A DNA stretch of 64,000 bases, from the NCBI GenBank assembly GCA_943737045.1, contig CALSFV010000001.1, positions 2,756,001 to 2,820,000 on the forward strand, written 5' to 3'. Origin of the DNA: Parapristionchus giblindavisi. Lineage: Eukaryota > Nematoda > Chromadorea > Rhabditida > Diplogasteridae. Below the pieces are notes generated by a model. That model did no database searches. It was given only the letters and a program-made list of their open reading frames with translations, and was not told where the DNA came from. Positions 47,805 through 61,200 of the stretch are shown piece by piece; the stretch's first letter is position 1; each line of letters starts with the position of its first letter. A program made the position numbers and the translations under genes.

Positions 47805-50800
47805 ATGGGTACTCCAATATGCAAACCGGCGAATCCTTCCGGTGTAGAGTACCAAGAACCATCAAGTGAGACATTTTATTGATTGATTAATTAATAATGA
47901 ATGATATACTGTAGATGGTGAAGAGAATGGAACGTCGATTACTTCGTTAAGTAATGCAAATCATATAAATACTATCAATAATAATAAGTAAGAATATAAA
48001 AAAATTGAGATGAAATATTGATTTATTTGATTAAGTGGAGTGACGAGTAACTTCAATACTTTGGATATTCGAAGTTCACTGAAGACAAAACAAATGATAT
48101 CACAGAATATTGATAGATCAATATCAAAACAAAGAAAAGAAGAAATGAGTCGAATGAAGATTCTTCTATTAGGTTTAGTATCGAATTTTTTATTCTTTTT
48201 TTTATTTTTATGATATCATTTTAATTGTTGATATAAGTATCTAAACAATTCTCAATTCTTGAATTCTCCATTCTTCCAAGAAAATCAATAAAAATAATGT
48301 ATTAGTCGGACCATAATTTGTTCGTATCTGAATCTCGTAACGTATGACTATGCTATTTACAATAGATTATGGTAGTATTAATGATGATGATATGAAATCA
48401 TTCCATTGGTATGAACTTGCCGAATATAAAAAGGGCGTAGGCGATGATATTATCCCCATCGTGTGATCTTTATCATAGATAATATTGATTAATTCTTACT
48501 ATTTATTAACTCTTAATTGTTTAGGTGGAGCCGATGCTGGAAAGTCGACAATTGTGAAGCAAATGAGGTATATCATACAATATCATTCCCTTGTTTGAAT
48601 AATCATATAGATATAAATATGTTTATGAGACCGTGTTGATATTTCTGAAGATGATATAAGAGAGATGTATATAGTATATATTGTATCTGATAGTATTAGA
48701 TATGATATAGTTTGTGGTGGATTATGAAGATAGATTGGATGATTCGTTGTCATGGAAGTTAATATCTAATAGATATTATATGAATGAAGGGAGTAGTGAA
48801 GATGATTTAATCTATGTTCATTAGGGATGATTATTAATCCCCCCCCCCTGACCCTCAAGAGATTTGTATACGTCAATCATCATTACTGTTTCATCTTTAT
48901 CATAAAACCATTACATGGGGGAATTATTCATGTGTATCCCATAACAATATACAAAACGACTCTGCGAATGCAATATAATGAGTTCCTTACGTATTCCTTA
49001 CGTATTTCGATATATTTGACTGACGTTGTGCACCAACGTGTGGGAAGTGTACTCCATGTAGTGGGAATGATGTATAAGTGGGGTGTATAGCTAACCCCAA
49101 GGCGCATTCCCATACCGTTGTCTCTGGTATTTCTTCCTACCGGGCAACCGGCAAGGATCCTGTGGCCGTATGGAAGAACAACGGCAAAACCGTTTTCCGG
49201 GAAAATGTGACGTCATTAGAGTAGGCGGAGAATTTTTGGAAAACGCCTCCGCCTACGCTAATGAAGTCACATTTTCCCGGAAAACGGTTCTTGCATACGG
49301 CCACTGGTAGGAAATTTACCGGGTTCCTGGTAAAAAAATACCAGAGCGTGTACACCACGAGTCAAATATCCGAGTTGAAATCTAATTGTATGAGAAAAAG
49401 GGAATTGACGGCGATAAAATAAATTATACTTCAAGTGCATTACTAATCGATTTCTTTACAGAATTCTTCATATGTCTGGTTTCACTGAAGATGAACTAAC
49501 AGCTTTCAAAAAATATCTACGATATAATCTATTTCAAGTTTGATCAATAATTAATTGTTAAGCAAAGATTCCATTTATTTAGATTTTCCATATAATAGCA
49601 ATGGGTATTCAGGAATGTCTTCCTCATATTTCAGAATTCGAAATTGTAAGATATCAAATTGAAGTTTAGTTATTCATCGTACATTTCTAGGGATTGATAG
49701 AAAAATTCTCGGAAAACTTGACTTGGATCATTGAAATCGATGTAGAAGCTGAGATTGATATTCTAAGAATGTTTGGATCTTTAGAAGTAAAGATCAAAGA
49801 TCAATTATCAACATAATACTTTTGATTTCAGTGTGTAACAAAATTTCTTGAAAAGTATCCCAACTATCCATCATTACCAGACAACACTCATTAGTATGTT
49901 TTAAAGATCAAAGATCAAAGATCAAATATGATAGGAATGACTTCAGTTATGTTCCTCTACATCTTGATCGTATATTGCAATCAGATTTTACACCAAATGA
50001 AGATGATATTCTTCATCTTCGTATTCCAACATCTAATATTAATGAGATTAACTTCTCTTTCTCAACATGCACCATAAGGTCGCTTGAAATAAGGTCACTT
50101 ATAGTTAACCCCCTTTAAACGAGAGATCAAAGATCAATCTCTTATGATCACTGCATGTTAGCCTTCTTCAGTATCTTCTTCCCCTGTCCTTCTTTTGCAC
50201 GTTTCTGAGTCTCAAAAGGAATATTTGATTACGGTAATATCTTTCAGATTGATTGATGTAGGAGGACAAAAGACATACAGAAAGAAATGGATTCATTGTT
50301 TTGAAGGAGTTGCTGCAGTTCTCTTCGTTGCTTCGATGGCTGCTTATGATCAAGTTTGATCTTTGATCTTTCATTTATCAAATTTAATCTCTAACTTATA
50401 ATATTTAATCTTGGATCTTTCCTTCGTTCTCTCTGATCTTTGATCTTTAGACTCTAGAAGATGTGGATGCATCAACTGCACCGGTTTTGTATAAAGAGAT
50501 CTTCGGACCTAAAGCTCCACAAAAGATTACGGTAGTCGTTTTAAGTTGATAATGAAAGATCAAAGATGAATATTGTAGAATCGATTACGAGACAGTGCTC
50601 ATCTCTTTGGAGAAATGTTAAGGAATACATTTCTGAAAACATCAGCATTCATTCTTTTCTTGAATAAGGTTCATTTATAATAGTACAACTTGGTTTCAAT
50701 CGTAATTTAATTACAGAAAGATTTATTCACCAAAAAACTTTCAACTAGTAGATTAGCCGATTTCCTGCACAATTATGATAGTCAGTTTAAAAAAAAAAGT

Positions 50801-51064
50801 TATAATTAATTAAATTACTAATTTTGAGAAGCGAATGAATATGAACCTGCAGCGGAATTTCTCAAGGCGTACTTCTTAAAGGTTTATTATTGATTAGTAA
50901 ATGATTTTATTGATTATTTTAAGAGGAAATCAAAGAAGGATCGAGATCGAAAGATCTATTCACATTTCACATGTGCTACTGATACTAAGAATGTTGAATT
51001 TGTATTCAAAGCTACTTGTGATATTGTATTACAAAAGAATCTTAACAGCAGTGGAATACAGTAA
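47805..51064 (+). CDS. Divergent heterotrimeric G-protein alpha subunit
   Basis: Membrane-bound GTP switch acting below seven-pass receptors. I start it at MGTPICKP because Gly2 plus a Cys nearby is the normal N-myristoyl/palmitoyl signal of G-alpha, although the frame is open upstream. A Ser/Asn-rich insert of about 50 residues follows. The P loop is [14 protein letters not shown], where most family members have GAGESGKST. Then [12 protein letters not shown], switch [21 protein letters not shown] (catalytic Arg kept), switch [22 protein letters not shown] (catalytic Gln kept), NKKD in FLNKKDLF, and TCATDT near the end. It ends [10 protein letters not shown]. The Cys four from the end that pertussis toxin modifies is absent. 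A roughly 890-nt intron after the P-loop exon carries a foldback element. Probably one of the nematode-specific chemosensory-type G-alphas. Confidence 0.9.
49122..49346. mobile_element. 225-bp foldback element in a G-alpha intron
   Basis: Ends CTCTGGTATTT and AAATACCAGAG are reverse complements. Inside, GGCCGTATG, GGGAAAATGTGACGTCATTA and GTAGGCGGAG pair with their complements at 49246-49305 around a short centre. It has no coding capacity. Confidence 0.85.
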
Positions 51065-52370
51065 AGAAATTTACTCATTCTACAACTATGTTTCACAATT
51101 ATTATACATACAGTAAATAGACATGTAAGAATTCAATGTACATAGATATCATTTATATTATAGATATATTCTTCATTCCTTTACAGAGTATGAACGTCAT
51201 CATATATTGTCAACGTCTTTTTGTCTTCGTTCATGAATTCATACCATATATCTATATCATAACCCTGCCTTATCTTCTTTTAATTTAACTCAACGAATGC
51301 CATTATTTGGAATCGATAAATTACAATAAACAAATGCACAAAATACTTATATTATTATTTTATCTACTTAAATCTCCTGCATATATCGAACATCAAAATA
51401 GAATAGAATTTTTTAAAAGTAGTAATGATAACATATCACATTTGTTACGTTACTTATTTATTCTGAAAGATAAAATGGTTTTATAACCGATTTCTTGACG
51501 AATTCGTATGAACAATAAGAATACAGTACATACAGCTTGGTCGAGATGTTAATATAATATATACATATGTATTTATAATAACTTTTGCTCTTTTTCTGTC
51601 TTCATAGTTTGTTCACGAAACTATTCGTGGGACTCCACCTTTAGTGATGTATCTTTCATTCTGAACATTTATTTGCCTACAATAAAATAAAAGTTGATTA
51701 ACGTAGATAAGATGAGCATGCAACAAAGACATTAGATATGCTTTCATTGAATCTGATCATAGACCTTTGATCTTTAATATTCCATTATATTCCCTCCCTC
51801 TTACCCACACCTCTCCCTCTCCCTCTGCCTATCCTTCTCCTCTCCCTCTTCCTCTCCTTCTCTCTCTCCCTCTCCTTCTCCCCCTCCTTCTCCCTCTCCC
51901 TCTCCCTATCCTTTTCCCTCTCTAGCACTCTTTTCCTTTTTGGCAATTCTTATCTCCATCTCGCTATCTACGTAAATACTAATCTTCTGTAAACGACAAT
52001 GCTTCAAGACCGCGATATGCAAACCTCTAATGATTTGCATATTCAAGGGACAATTTATATGTGAAAATTTATGGTCTCATTCCATTTTTTTCTGTCTGGC
52101 AATGTAATCCCATTAGCTTAATTTGATCTCGATCAATTTTAATCGCTTACTCTCAAAATCATATTTATATTTACAACCTTTTGCCTTGTTGCACTTATCT
52201 TACTGAAAACCCACGCGGTTCAGTCCACTGTCTAGGGCCACGGTTCACTGGATCGATTTACATTTAACTTATCAGAGTTTTTTCCTGAAATTTATCTAAT
52301 ACAACCCTATTGTATTCTCTTCCTTTCTTTCTTTTTTTATAATTTCATTATAATAATATTCTTTTCAGTA
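51065..52370. other. Intergenic region before the acid phosphatase
   Basis: AT-rich with a CCCTCT/CTCCTT microsatellite at 51800-51920. The phosphatase start follows a CTTTTCAG acceptor-like site at 52361-52368. No additional gene is seen. Confidence 0.5.
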
Positions 52371-54992
52371 ATGAAGACCATTTTCCTCTTTTCATTGACT
52401 TTATCATATGTTCTTTGCGATCAACTCTTATTTGTACAAACGGTCAGTTAAAAAAAAACTTTTTTTATTAATTTAAAAATTAAAATCTTTTTTAGTTATG
52501 GAGACATGGAGATCGTATTCCTACAGCTACATATCCAAATGATCCATATCAAGAAGATTATTGGGGAATGCCATGGGGAGAATTAACAACTGTTTCTTAA
52601 TTATTAATATTATTTTATTTATGTATTTCGAAAATAATACTTTCTAAGATGTTCTTTTTCCAATTTGCATTGTAGCGTGGACAAAAGCAACAGTTTCTAC
52701 AAGGTCAAAGATTAAAGAAACTTTACATTGATGGATACAATTTGGTTCAATCCAAATATATGAGAAATGAGGTATATTTCCATCTTAATATTATCTAAAG
52801 AGGAATGATTATGATATTATAGACATTGATTCGTTCTGCTGATACTCCTCGTTGCATTCAATCTGCTATTGCTAATCTTGCTGGATTCTATCAAGGTTCA
52901 ATCCAGAACATTTTAATAGCTTTGTAAACATAGTATACTTCTTTCTCTCGTTTATAATAATCAACCATGGTTTTCAATCTCTTTCACGAACCTTAGTCTC
53001 AACTAAGAGATTAGATAGGTGTGAGAGCGTGTGTCATTTTTTGAGACACACAGGGGTATAGTCTAAAATTATCGTGGAGTTACGACAAATGACATATGCC
53101 ATTTGAATCGGTATGTGGCTCTGATTAAAAGAGTTGGAAAAAGCTACCAAATGTTTCTGCGCCTCGAAAAATAGACAATTAAAATCGCGAATTTCAAAGG
53201 CATTTTCAGAAATGAATTTTTGCACTTGGAAAAGATCAGTAAAACAACATGGCGCACTGCAGGCATCAAACCATAAACATACAAAAGATGAGTTCATTAC
53301 ACTACATTGGCGAGCGCTGGGTACTTGGTTTATTTAGGACGACATAACTCTATTGTCATTTTTAAAGGGTGCGTAACCTTACTCAATGGTCTCTTCGACG
53401 CGCAATGCTCTCTCGTTGTTAGAGAACAGAAAAATAGTGCGCGCAATGAAGAGACCATTGAGTGAGGTAACGCTCCCTTTAACATGCCCTTATCAGAGAA
53501 AACTGCGACGAAATTTCATCTTTTTCTATGTATCTCCTTTGTTTGAAACAAGAAATATTGAACTCGCCGTATTATGTTCAATGATAAACTTCATTTTTAT
53601 TCTCGTCATTCTCAAAGAAAAATATTTCGAAAAACCTGTTTTAAATATTCACAATAATGTATTAAAATAAAATAATAATAATATGGTAGGATCACCAACT
53701 CATCCAACAGATGTGGATGGATGGCCAACAGATTGGACTCCTATTCCTGTTCATTCGATACCACATGATGAAGATAGAGTAATCATTATCTATTCATTAT
53801 CTTCTATTCTATTCATTTATTCTTAAGGAATTAGAACCAGGAACATCATGTGATAAAGCAGATCAATTGACTGTTGACAGAGCACTCAAGAAGAATTTCC
53901 TTGACTTTGTCGCTTCAAATTGGGTTTGATCAATATTATCGATTTTTTTCAGAAATAAATATTTTTCAGCAAATTATTGCGGATATTCTTATGCATGGAG
54001 GTGGAACGTACGAATCTGATTTTGATACACTTGAACATATCTATGGAGCAATTAGTATCGAAGTATGCTCAATCAATCAATATTGTTCTAATCAATAATG
54101 TTTATAGATTGATTATTACAATCTAACTCAACCTGATTGGATTACTGATCAATTCTATGCAGGTTTGAAGTCTGCAATTGAACAAGGAGAAGATTATATT
54201 GATGGAGCTGGTATTTAATATTTATATTCTCATTTCTAATATGCCATTTATTTTTTTTACATATTACCAAGATAAATGAATAAGACGACTATTTAAAATC
54301 AATGTTCGCAAATGTAATTCTCTTCAGCTGGTTTTGATTATCCTGAAGATACAGTACTTCTCAAACTTCGTGGTGGATTCCTTCTTAATGAATGGATCAA
54401 TAATATTCAAAGTGCCATAAATGGAGAATCACTTCGATATCATGCATATTCTGCTGTATGAGAAACAATCTTCTATCTACATCTACAGTAATCATAATTG
54501 TAGCATGATAGTACCGTAACTGCTCTTCTTCTTGTTCTCAATGCCAAACAAGATATTATTGGATTGAAGAATCCAGAATATGCAGCAACTGTTTCATGTG
54601 AAGTTTGGCAGAAAAGTGATGGATACTATGTGAAGGTACTGTAACAAAAAATATTACCGTAACCTCTAAATATTATTACGTATTATATTTTTTCTTCAAT
54701 TCATATATATTTAAAATTGTATTTTTTTCAGTTCCTTTATTCAGCTGATGCGTATTCAGAATTTGTACCAATTACCAGGTTAACCAATAATTCGCAAACT
54801 TTACAATCAATCAATAAAAACCAATTCAGATTCATTTCTGGTTGTCCTTCAAATGACGATTTCTGTTCAGTTGATGATTTCATTGCTCGATCACAGAAGT
54901 ACATTCCAACCACACAAGTTTGTATATTTACAAATCAGACATTTAAAAAACTAAATTTTTTAAAAAAATTACAGGAGTGCAATCGTTTCTAA
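52371..54992 (+). CDS. Histidine acid phosphatase, secreted or lysosomal
   Basis: Hydrolyses phosphomonoesters at acid pH through a phosphohistidine intermediate. The N-terminus [18 protein letters not shown] is a clear signal peptide. The active-site motif [17 protein letters not shown] follows (family RHGxRxP). Then come [35 protein letters not shown] (second catalytic Arg) and a long middle part ending [33 protein letters not shown] carries the catalytic HD pair (54503 onwards). The C-terminal part has paired Cys residues ([17 protein letters not shown]). About twelve exons join in frame. The intron at about 52897-53688 holds an element with inverted repeats. No transmembrane tail is seen, so a soluble secreted form is likely. 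Confidence 0.93.
53361..53482. mobile_element. 122-bp miniature inverted-repeat element
   Basis: TTTAAAGGGTGCGTAACCT at the left pairs with AGGTAACGCTCCCTTTAA at the right, and the pairing continues through ACTCAATGGTCTCTTC. Arms are about 36 bp around a core of about 50 bp. It lies in a phosphatase intron. The larger surrounding segment (about 52990-53690) is also absent from the coding exons and may be a second insertion. Confidence 0.85.
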
Positions 54993-57900
54993 GTCACGGA
55001 GCAGTATTAAACCATGTTATCAAATCTTACGTGTATAAAACGTTTTAAATTTATTTGTTTGTTGTCTGCAAATTCACGTGACAATTGCTGAAAAGAGCAG
55101 TTTGAAGAGATAAGAACGAATTCGTAAGAATACCGTAATCTATCTCTACAAACAATAAGAAAAATTGTATATTCATGAGAGATTCAAATGATAATCTGTG
55201 TATACTAAATAATGGATGATGAAATGAATATGGATGGGTGGGGTTCCTTTAAACAAATACAAAATTCAATTTCGTCACATCTCAATTCAGCAAATGAAGA
55301 GATGAATCTGACCCAACGCTATTTGATGTGCATGTGACCGCAGCGCGTGAATTGTTCACGCGTTGCGGCTCTAGTACGTCAAGAACCAGCCGTTGCAAAG
55401 GCAAACCAATCGGTTAGCCCGAGGCATGTCTCGGATATTGTAATTTGCCCGAAAGTGGGCTTACCGATCTACTCTTTCTTCATCTTTTTATTAACCTATT
55501 ATGGAGGTGTGAATCAGATTAGAAGTAATAGTGAGCCACTCTAGACCATTGTGTCTGAGTGAGACTCTTTTATTCTTCTTTATCTCTGATAAGGACTCGA
55601 ATAGTCCTATTCACTCTCTACTTCATCCTTCCGTTAATCATCTTTATCCTCCACACTGCAGTCCCAGGTATGTATTTTCATTCAAACTTATTTATCCTCT
55701 TTGTAAAAAAACATTTCATCATGTGATCTTTTAAGTAGACCTTTTTTGTTTCATTTTTTTCGGTGTTCGATTTTGGCCTTGCGAGGTTTGAGACCTAGTT
55801 ATGCTTTATGAAATATATTCATTTAATGGAATCCTACCCTGATGGTAGATTTTATGATTCACGCATACAGTAGTCCTGCAGTTCATGGTCTTATTTTTGT
55901 ATTTATTTCCTATCTACCGAAACTCGCGTTAATAATTTCGATGATGTCGATCAACTACAAGTACAGATAATCTGTGCATGCAATATATGTGATCTATCAC
56001 GTCTTTAGAATGGATAGAAGCGCAATCTTTCAAAACTATCAATTTCATAACGCATTCTTATCACATTGTGACGTTTGATATGAATACATGTCTCGTCTTT
56101 CGCAATATGTGGAGTACGGTATCTCTTTTAAGATCTTTTCTTCTTTCCTTGACAATCTATCGATGTTTACTTATCGATGGTGTACTGTATTGCGTGGTTA
56201 ACAATAATATGAAGTGACTTAAAGTGAATCGAACAATTAAGTAAAGGAGGTTTGAGTGTGATCCTCGCCAAATGATTCAATGGAATTTTCATGAAGATTC
56301 GGTCAACCCATGGTTTCTATGGGAAGGTGAAGAATGACTCATCTCACACTCCCCCCACTCAACTTCATTCACTCAATTGAAACACGTATGAGTATTACGT
56401 CATATATATTTCTTACCTCTAATGGCACGCTTGATAATTTGCCCATCTGTTTAGATACCTATTTCATCATGAAATATATGATCTACCGTGTATCTAACAA
56501 TAGCAAGTTCTTTCGAAAGTCTGGATTAAACTGAGGAAATGGCGTAATCCATACATATCGGTATTGGTTATGAAACGTGCGTTGTATGATTTCATAGTCC
56601 TGACGAGTGTTGGAAGAAGTGCCTTGGTTGCGAAAGAGAGCTCATTCTCTATGTGACTGGATGAAGAAATAGAGTAGAGGAGGAACCAACACTAGTTGTG
56701 TATATGTCTCTCTATTCTCTTCCCTCTCTCATCCATTCCAACCACGAATTTCGCAACGACTTCTCTCTCTCATGTCTCTTTCTCTCAATACTCTCGTTGT
56801 CTACCCTCCACTTCTTTCTATCCATACTACGTCTCTTCTCTGTATTTCCTCCTTTCATCATCGATGAAGAGGGATATTCAAAATACACGCCATATAGAAT
56901 GATGGTAGACGGATGCATTGTGAAATGGCTGATCTTTATTCGTTTTGCTCTAAAGGACAACGAAGAGATAGACAATGTACTATACGAAACGGAGTGCAAG
57001 GAGGGCACGAATCTTATGCACTCGAATCGATTCGAATGAAAAATGAATCGATTGGCGAGTGTGAAGATAAGAAGATGTTTGTTTTATGAACAATTTCAGC
57101 AGAACAAGGATATATTTCCGGGAAAGTTTCCAACGAGGGAAATGTTGCACAACAGTGAGTACAATTGACATATATGTTTCAAAATACATCTATAGTCTGT
57201 CTTCTGAAGGGAGATAAAAATCAATAATGATGCTAGCCTTTGAGAGAACAATAAACATTGAAGGGAGACATAACCTGTTCCTCAATCTTCTTCTACATTT
57301 CCTTCTCTTTCATCTTGAAAGGATTGGCATCGTTGATAGATGAGAAGGAATATAGACTCAATTGAGTAGTTGTAATGATACAGACCATTTATGATGAAAG
57401 ACATTTGTCGTGATTGAGAAAATGGAAGATATTTCACAATTTGAAACGGGAATGACGGGAGTGGGTGAGAGGACAGACTGTTTAGTCACATGAAAAGCAT
57501 CTGCCCTCGCATCCAAACCATTTCTCATCCATAAATGGGTATCTATATCTTCTATTTGAAGATCTCTGACACTCATCATCCTTCACACTCAATTTTATAT
57601 TGTTGTCCAAGTTATTCTATCTATGGTATCAATCTCAATGACAACTATTGATTGTGACTGATAGATATATAGTGAGAATGATGGTGGTATTCTCACTAGA
57701 TAGAGCATAGACTGATGCAATGGTCGTTCTCTCTTGTCTGCTCTCTTGTCCTTCCTTCCCTTTCTCTTCTCGTCCCTTCCCTCTCTCGTCTCCTCCCTTT
57801 ACTCTCTCATCTCCTTTCTCTTGATTGTACTCTGTTGTGGCGTGTGCACGTAGAGATAGGAGACAGAGCGTGTATTTATCTATTCCCCATTCATTCTTCT

Positions 57901-58226
57901 ATTCCATCTGATTTCTTCACTATGACCCTCGTCTCTTCTAGAAATCCCCTTTGGACATATATGTGATTGTTGAATTAACAATTCCCTTGTCCTACTCATC
58001 TATATACTTAGTATTGTGCAAGCTTGCATGTAGGTTGACAGCGCATCTTATGGTTCTAAATACACTTCAGCCCTCACTTTCTATCTCATCATGTCTCTTT
58101 TTATTCTTAGCGCTAATCTAATCTGCCAAGCTTTACTTTCTCTACAGTACTCTCATGCTCTCTCTAAATTATGAGAAAATTTCGTTAAAATAATGATATT
58201 GTTAATGATGGTTGTTGCTATTCAGG
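54993..58226. other. 3.2-kb region without a confident gene
   Basis: Contains a hairpin cluster at 55338-55460 (see findings), pyrimidine-rich stretches near 56700-56880 and 57720-57840, and several frames of 60-113 codons without splice support. 5' UTR exons of the Tribbles gene could lie here, since its ATG follows an acceptor-like TTCAG at 58221-58225. I cannot prove any. Confidence 0.5.
55338..55460. ncRNA. Candidate structured RNA, three hairpins
   Basis: A 14-bp stem with one mismatch (CCGCAGCGCGTGAA, loop, TTCACGCGTTGCGG; 55338-55368) is followed by CCGAG/CTCGG (55419-55434) and GCCC/GGGC (55447-55460) hairpins. The block is GC-richer than its surroundings. No known RNA family is recognised and no Pol III boxes are evident. 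Confidence 0.25.
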
Positions 58227-61200
58227 ATGGACACTCCGTCTACTGCTAATGGTTCTGGCACGACCAAACCCGCGACGGAACCACCTACCTCTTCAAGGGG
58301 TACGGTACTCATATTGATTATTGATTACAGTATGATTCGTTGCAGGAGTACCTTTATCTCGTAAGCGTGCAGCAGCTGTAGCTCTTCCTGCTATAGCATT
58401 CCCGATAAGTCTATCCACTCAATCATCATCATCTTCATCGTCTTCTTCTTCTTCATCTTCTATACCATCCCCATCTGATATTGTAGAAGAAGCGAAAAGA
58501 AGACGACATGAAAGTAGTATGTTCATTCTATTCTTCTATTCTCATGACAGTTACCTGGTTGATCCTGCCAGCGGTGATATGTCAGATAAAAAATTAAACC
58601 ATCCATCATGAAGAGCTATGATCTATACTTATTCCTGATTGTGTTAAATGACATTGATATTGATATGATTCCAGATGGATCTCAATCGAGTTCTTCATCA
58701 ACATCATCATCTGATAGTGAATCCTCTCAAGATATTGTTGATACACGAATTCCTGAACGAGTCATTGGATTTCATGTTAGTTTCCACACTTTTTTTCATA
58801 TCGAGATGATCAATATATTGATTAGTTGTGATGATTAGTTATCACATACGATATGTGCTTGTATTTCGACAGTCCACATCTAGTTTCTATGATGATTTCA
58901 TAATGATGACCATTGTCTGATTGGGAAATATGACGTTTCGAAAGGGTAGAATTGATTGTGTAATGTAGAAGGTAGATGGAGTTGAATGTGTAGTTGATAT
59001 AAGTAATGATAAGTAGAAGAGTATATGATATTAAGTTGGATTACTTCACTAATACTTCAACACCTTCTCCATCTTCATCTACTCCTTCATCATCATCATC
59101 TACTGTTCCTTCATCTAATCGATCATCTTCCGATGGAATCAATTCTCATCGAAGAACAACTCTTATGTATCCAAGAGAAAAGATTGGAGATAATTTCACT
59201 GATCAACAGGTAAAATATCTCTCATTGTAATTACTTAATCTTTAGTTGATAAAGTTATCTAAATTACTGTATTTGATAATTCTCGATGAGTATCAATTTC
59301 ATCATTAATCATCTATTCTCTTACAGGTCTACGTTAAAACGAACAAAAGGGAATCTCAGATTATCTTTGGTGCGTATAAACCTGAATCTGCCATTGGAAT
59401 ACGTGGACAATTGGAAAATGGAACAACGGTAAGTTAATTCATCTTTGATACTAGTTTTCCGTACTTACGGGTTACTGTAGTTTTGTTTTCTGTAGAATGA
59501 TGAGTAAGATATAGATGAATTTCAGGTTGGTGACTATACGATAGTTGGACATGGTCGAGAATGTAATGCAATGAACAATAAGACCAATGAGATTGTTCAT
59601 GCTAAATTGATTAGTATTGAAGAATTCAAAACAATGAAAGCTGTAGCTGATAGATTAGATCAAGCACATGAATTGTGTTGTGATCAACCATGGGATATTG
59701 ATGATCTATGGTTAGTCTATTGATTACCGTAGTAATATCGATTACTGTACAGTTAGTGTTGTTGATTACTATAGAGTTATTGATTTATTGTTTATCAACA
59801 ATGATATAATTGGTTATTTCAGTGAATCAATTCTACCATCATCATGTGAAGTAGTGGAAGAGATGTTATATGGTCCATATTCATCACAAAAGAGATATAT
59901 CTTCTTCACTCCATTCTGCTACAGTAATCTTCACAATATGACATCACACAACTCACCCGGCGTGGGACTACCAGAAGAGACGGTTGCTCAATACTTCGGA
60001 CAGGTACGCTAATCGATACTGGATTTATTAATAATTCAGATGTACTATATTTTGGAACAATGTTTTTGCTAGATGCTATGAAATTAGTTATTATCATTGT
60101 CTCTCACTCATATTTTCCTCAACTGACTCTCAGATATTGTAAAATTGTACAGATAATTTGTATTTCAGATTTCCAAGATGGTAGCGTTCTGTCATCAGAT
60201 TGGAATTCTCGTTAGAGATCTCAAACCTCGCAAACTCGTTTTTGCCAACAGCTCTCAGACCAGAATACAGTACGTTGTCGGTTATTGATTAATTAATGAT
60301 TACCGTATCCCTTTGAGACTATCGGATGTATTTGATATGTCTGTATGTAATCTGGTCGAAGATGATGTCATGAATAAGAAGTACGGTAGTCCTGCATACA
60401 TTCCACCCGAGGTACGTACACTATCGATCGACTACGGTGGATCGATCGATCGATGGAGATCATCTACCGTATCCTGCGACTTCTTCTATCTCTCAACACG
60501 AATCTACCGTAATCGTCGTTAACAGGTTCTATGTGGACGTCCCGATGGTTTCTCTGGCAGACAAGCTGATATATGGGGACTGGGCGTCTTGACGTATCTT
60601 CTTCTAACTGGTACATTATCTATTGGATTATATTTATTTATTGATTTCTGATGTTGTAGGAAAGTATCCATTCTATGATGTAACTCCTGGTGGAGTATTC
60701 AAACAGATAAGAAAGGCTAAAGTGACGTTGCCTCAATCATTATCAAGATGTGGTATGTTATTATGATATACCTTATTGATATATTAGTATATGATTATAT
60801 TAGTAGTTGATCCTATCATGGTCTATTTCAGCTCGTGATCTCCTCTACAGTATGCTGAAAAAATCTCCCAAAGATAGACCATCTGCCGCCCTTCTTGCTT
60901 CTCTTCCATGGTTGGTATCATACGTGGGCGGGCATTGCCGCTGGAAATGAAAATCGGGGGGTCGGAAACAAAAAAATGGATCATCTATACGTCATTTTGA
61001 GTGATTTTTCGGAAAATCGGGGGGTCGGGTGCCAAAAATCGGGGGTGTATTGCCGCTAGCGGCAGTGATGCCCACGTATGGTTGGTATTTACTAATCCGA
61101 AATCACTAGATTATGTTGATCTTTGATCTTTCGTGCCGTTATTGATTAATATTTGCTTTACAGGAACTGCATGAAAGATGGAAATGCAGTGTTTCGTCAA

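Noticed and set aside
53034..53670. Frames of 67-94 codons in the phosphatase intron
   Set aside because: They overlap inverted-repeat sequence within an intron and show no family resemblance. Reading them as exons would break the acid phosphatase frame.
56698..57039. 113-codon plus-strand frame before the Tribbles gene
   Set aside because: An overlapping minus-strand frame of similar length is also open. Pyrimidine-rich composition and no splice support.
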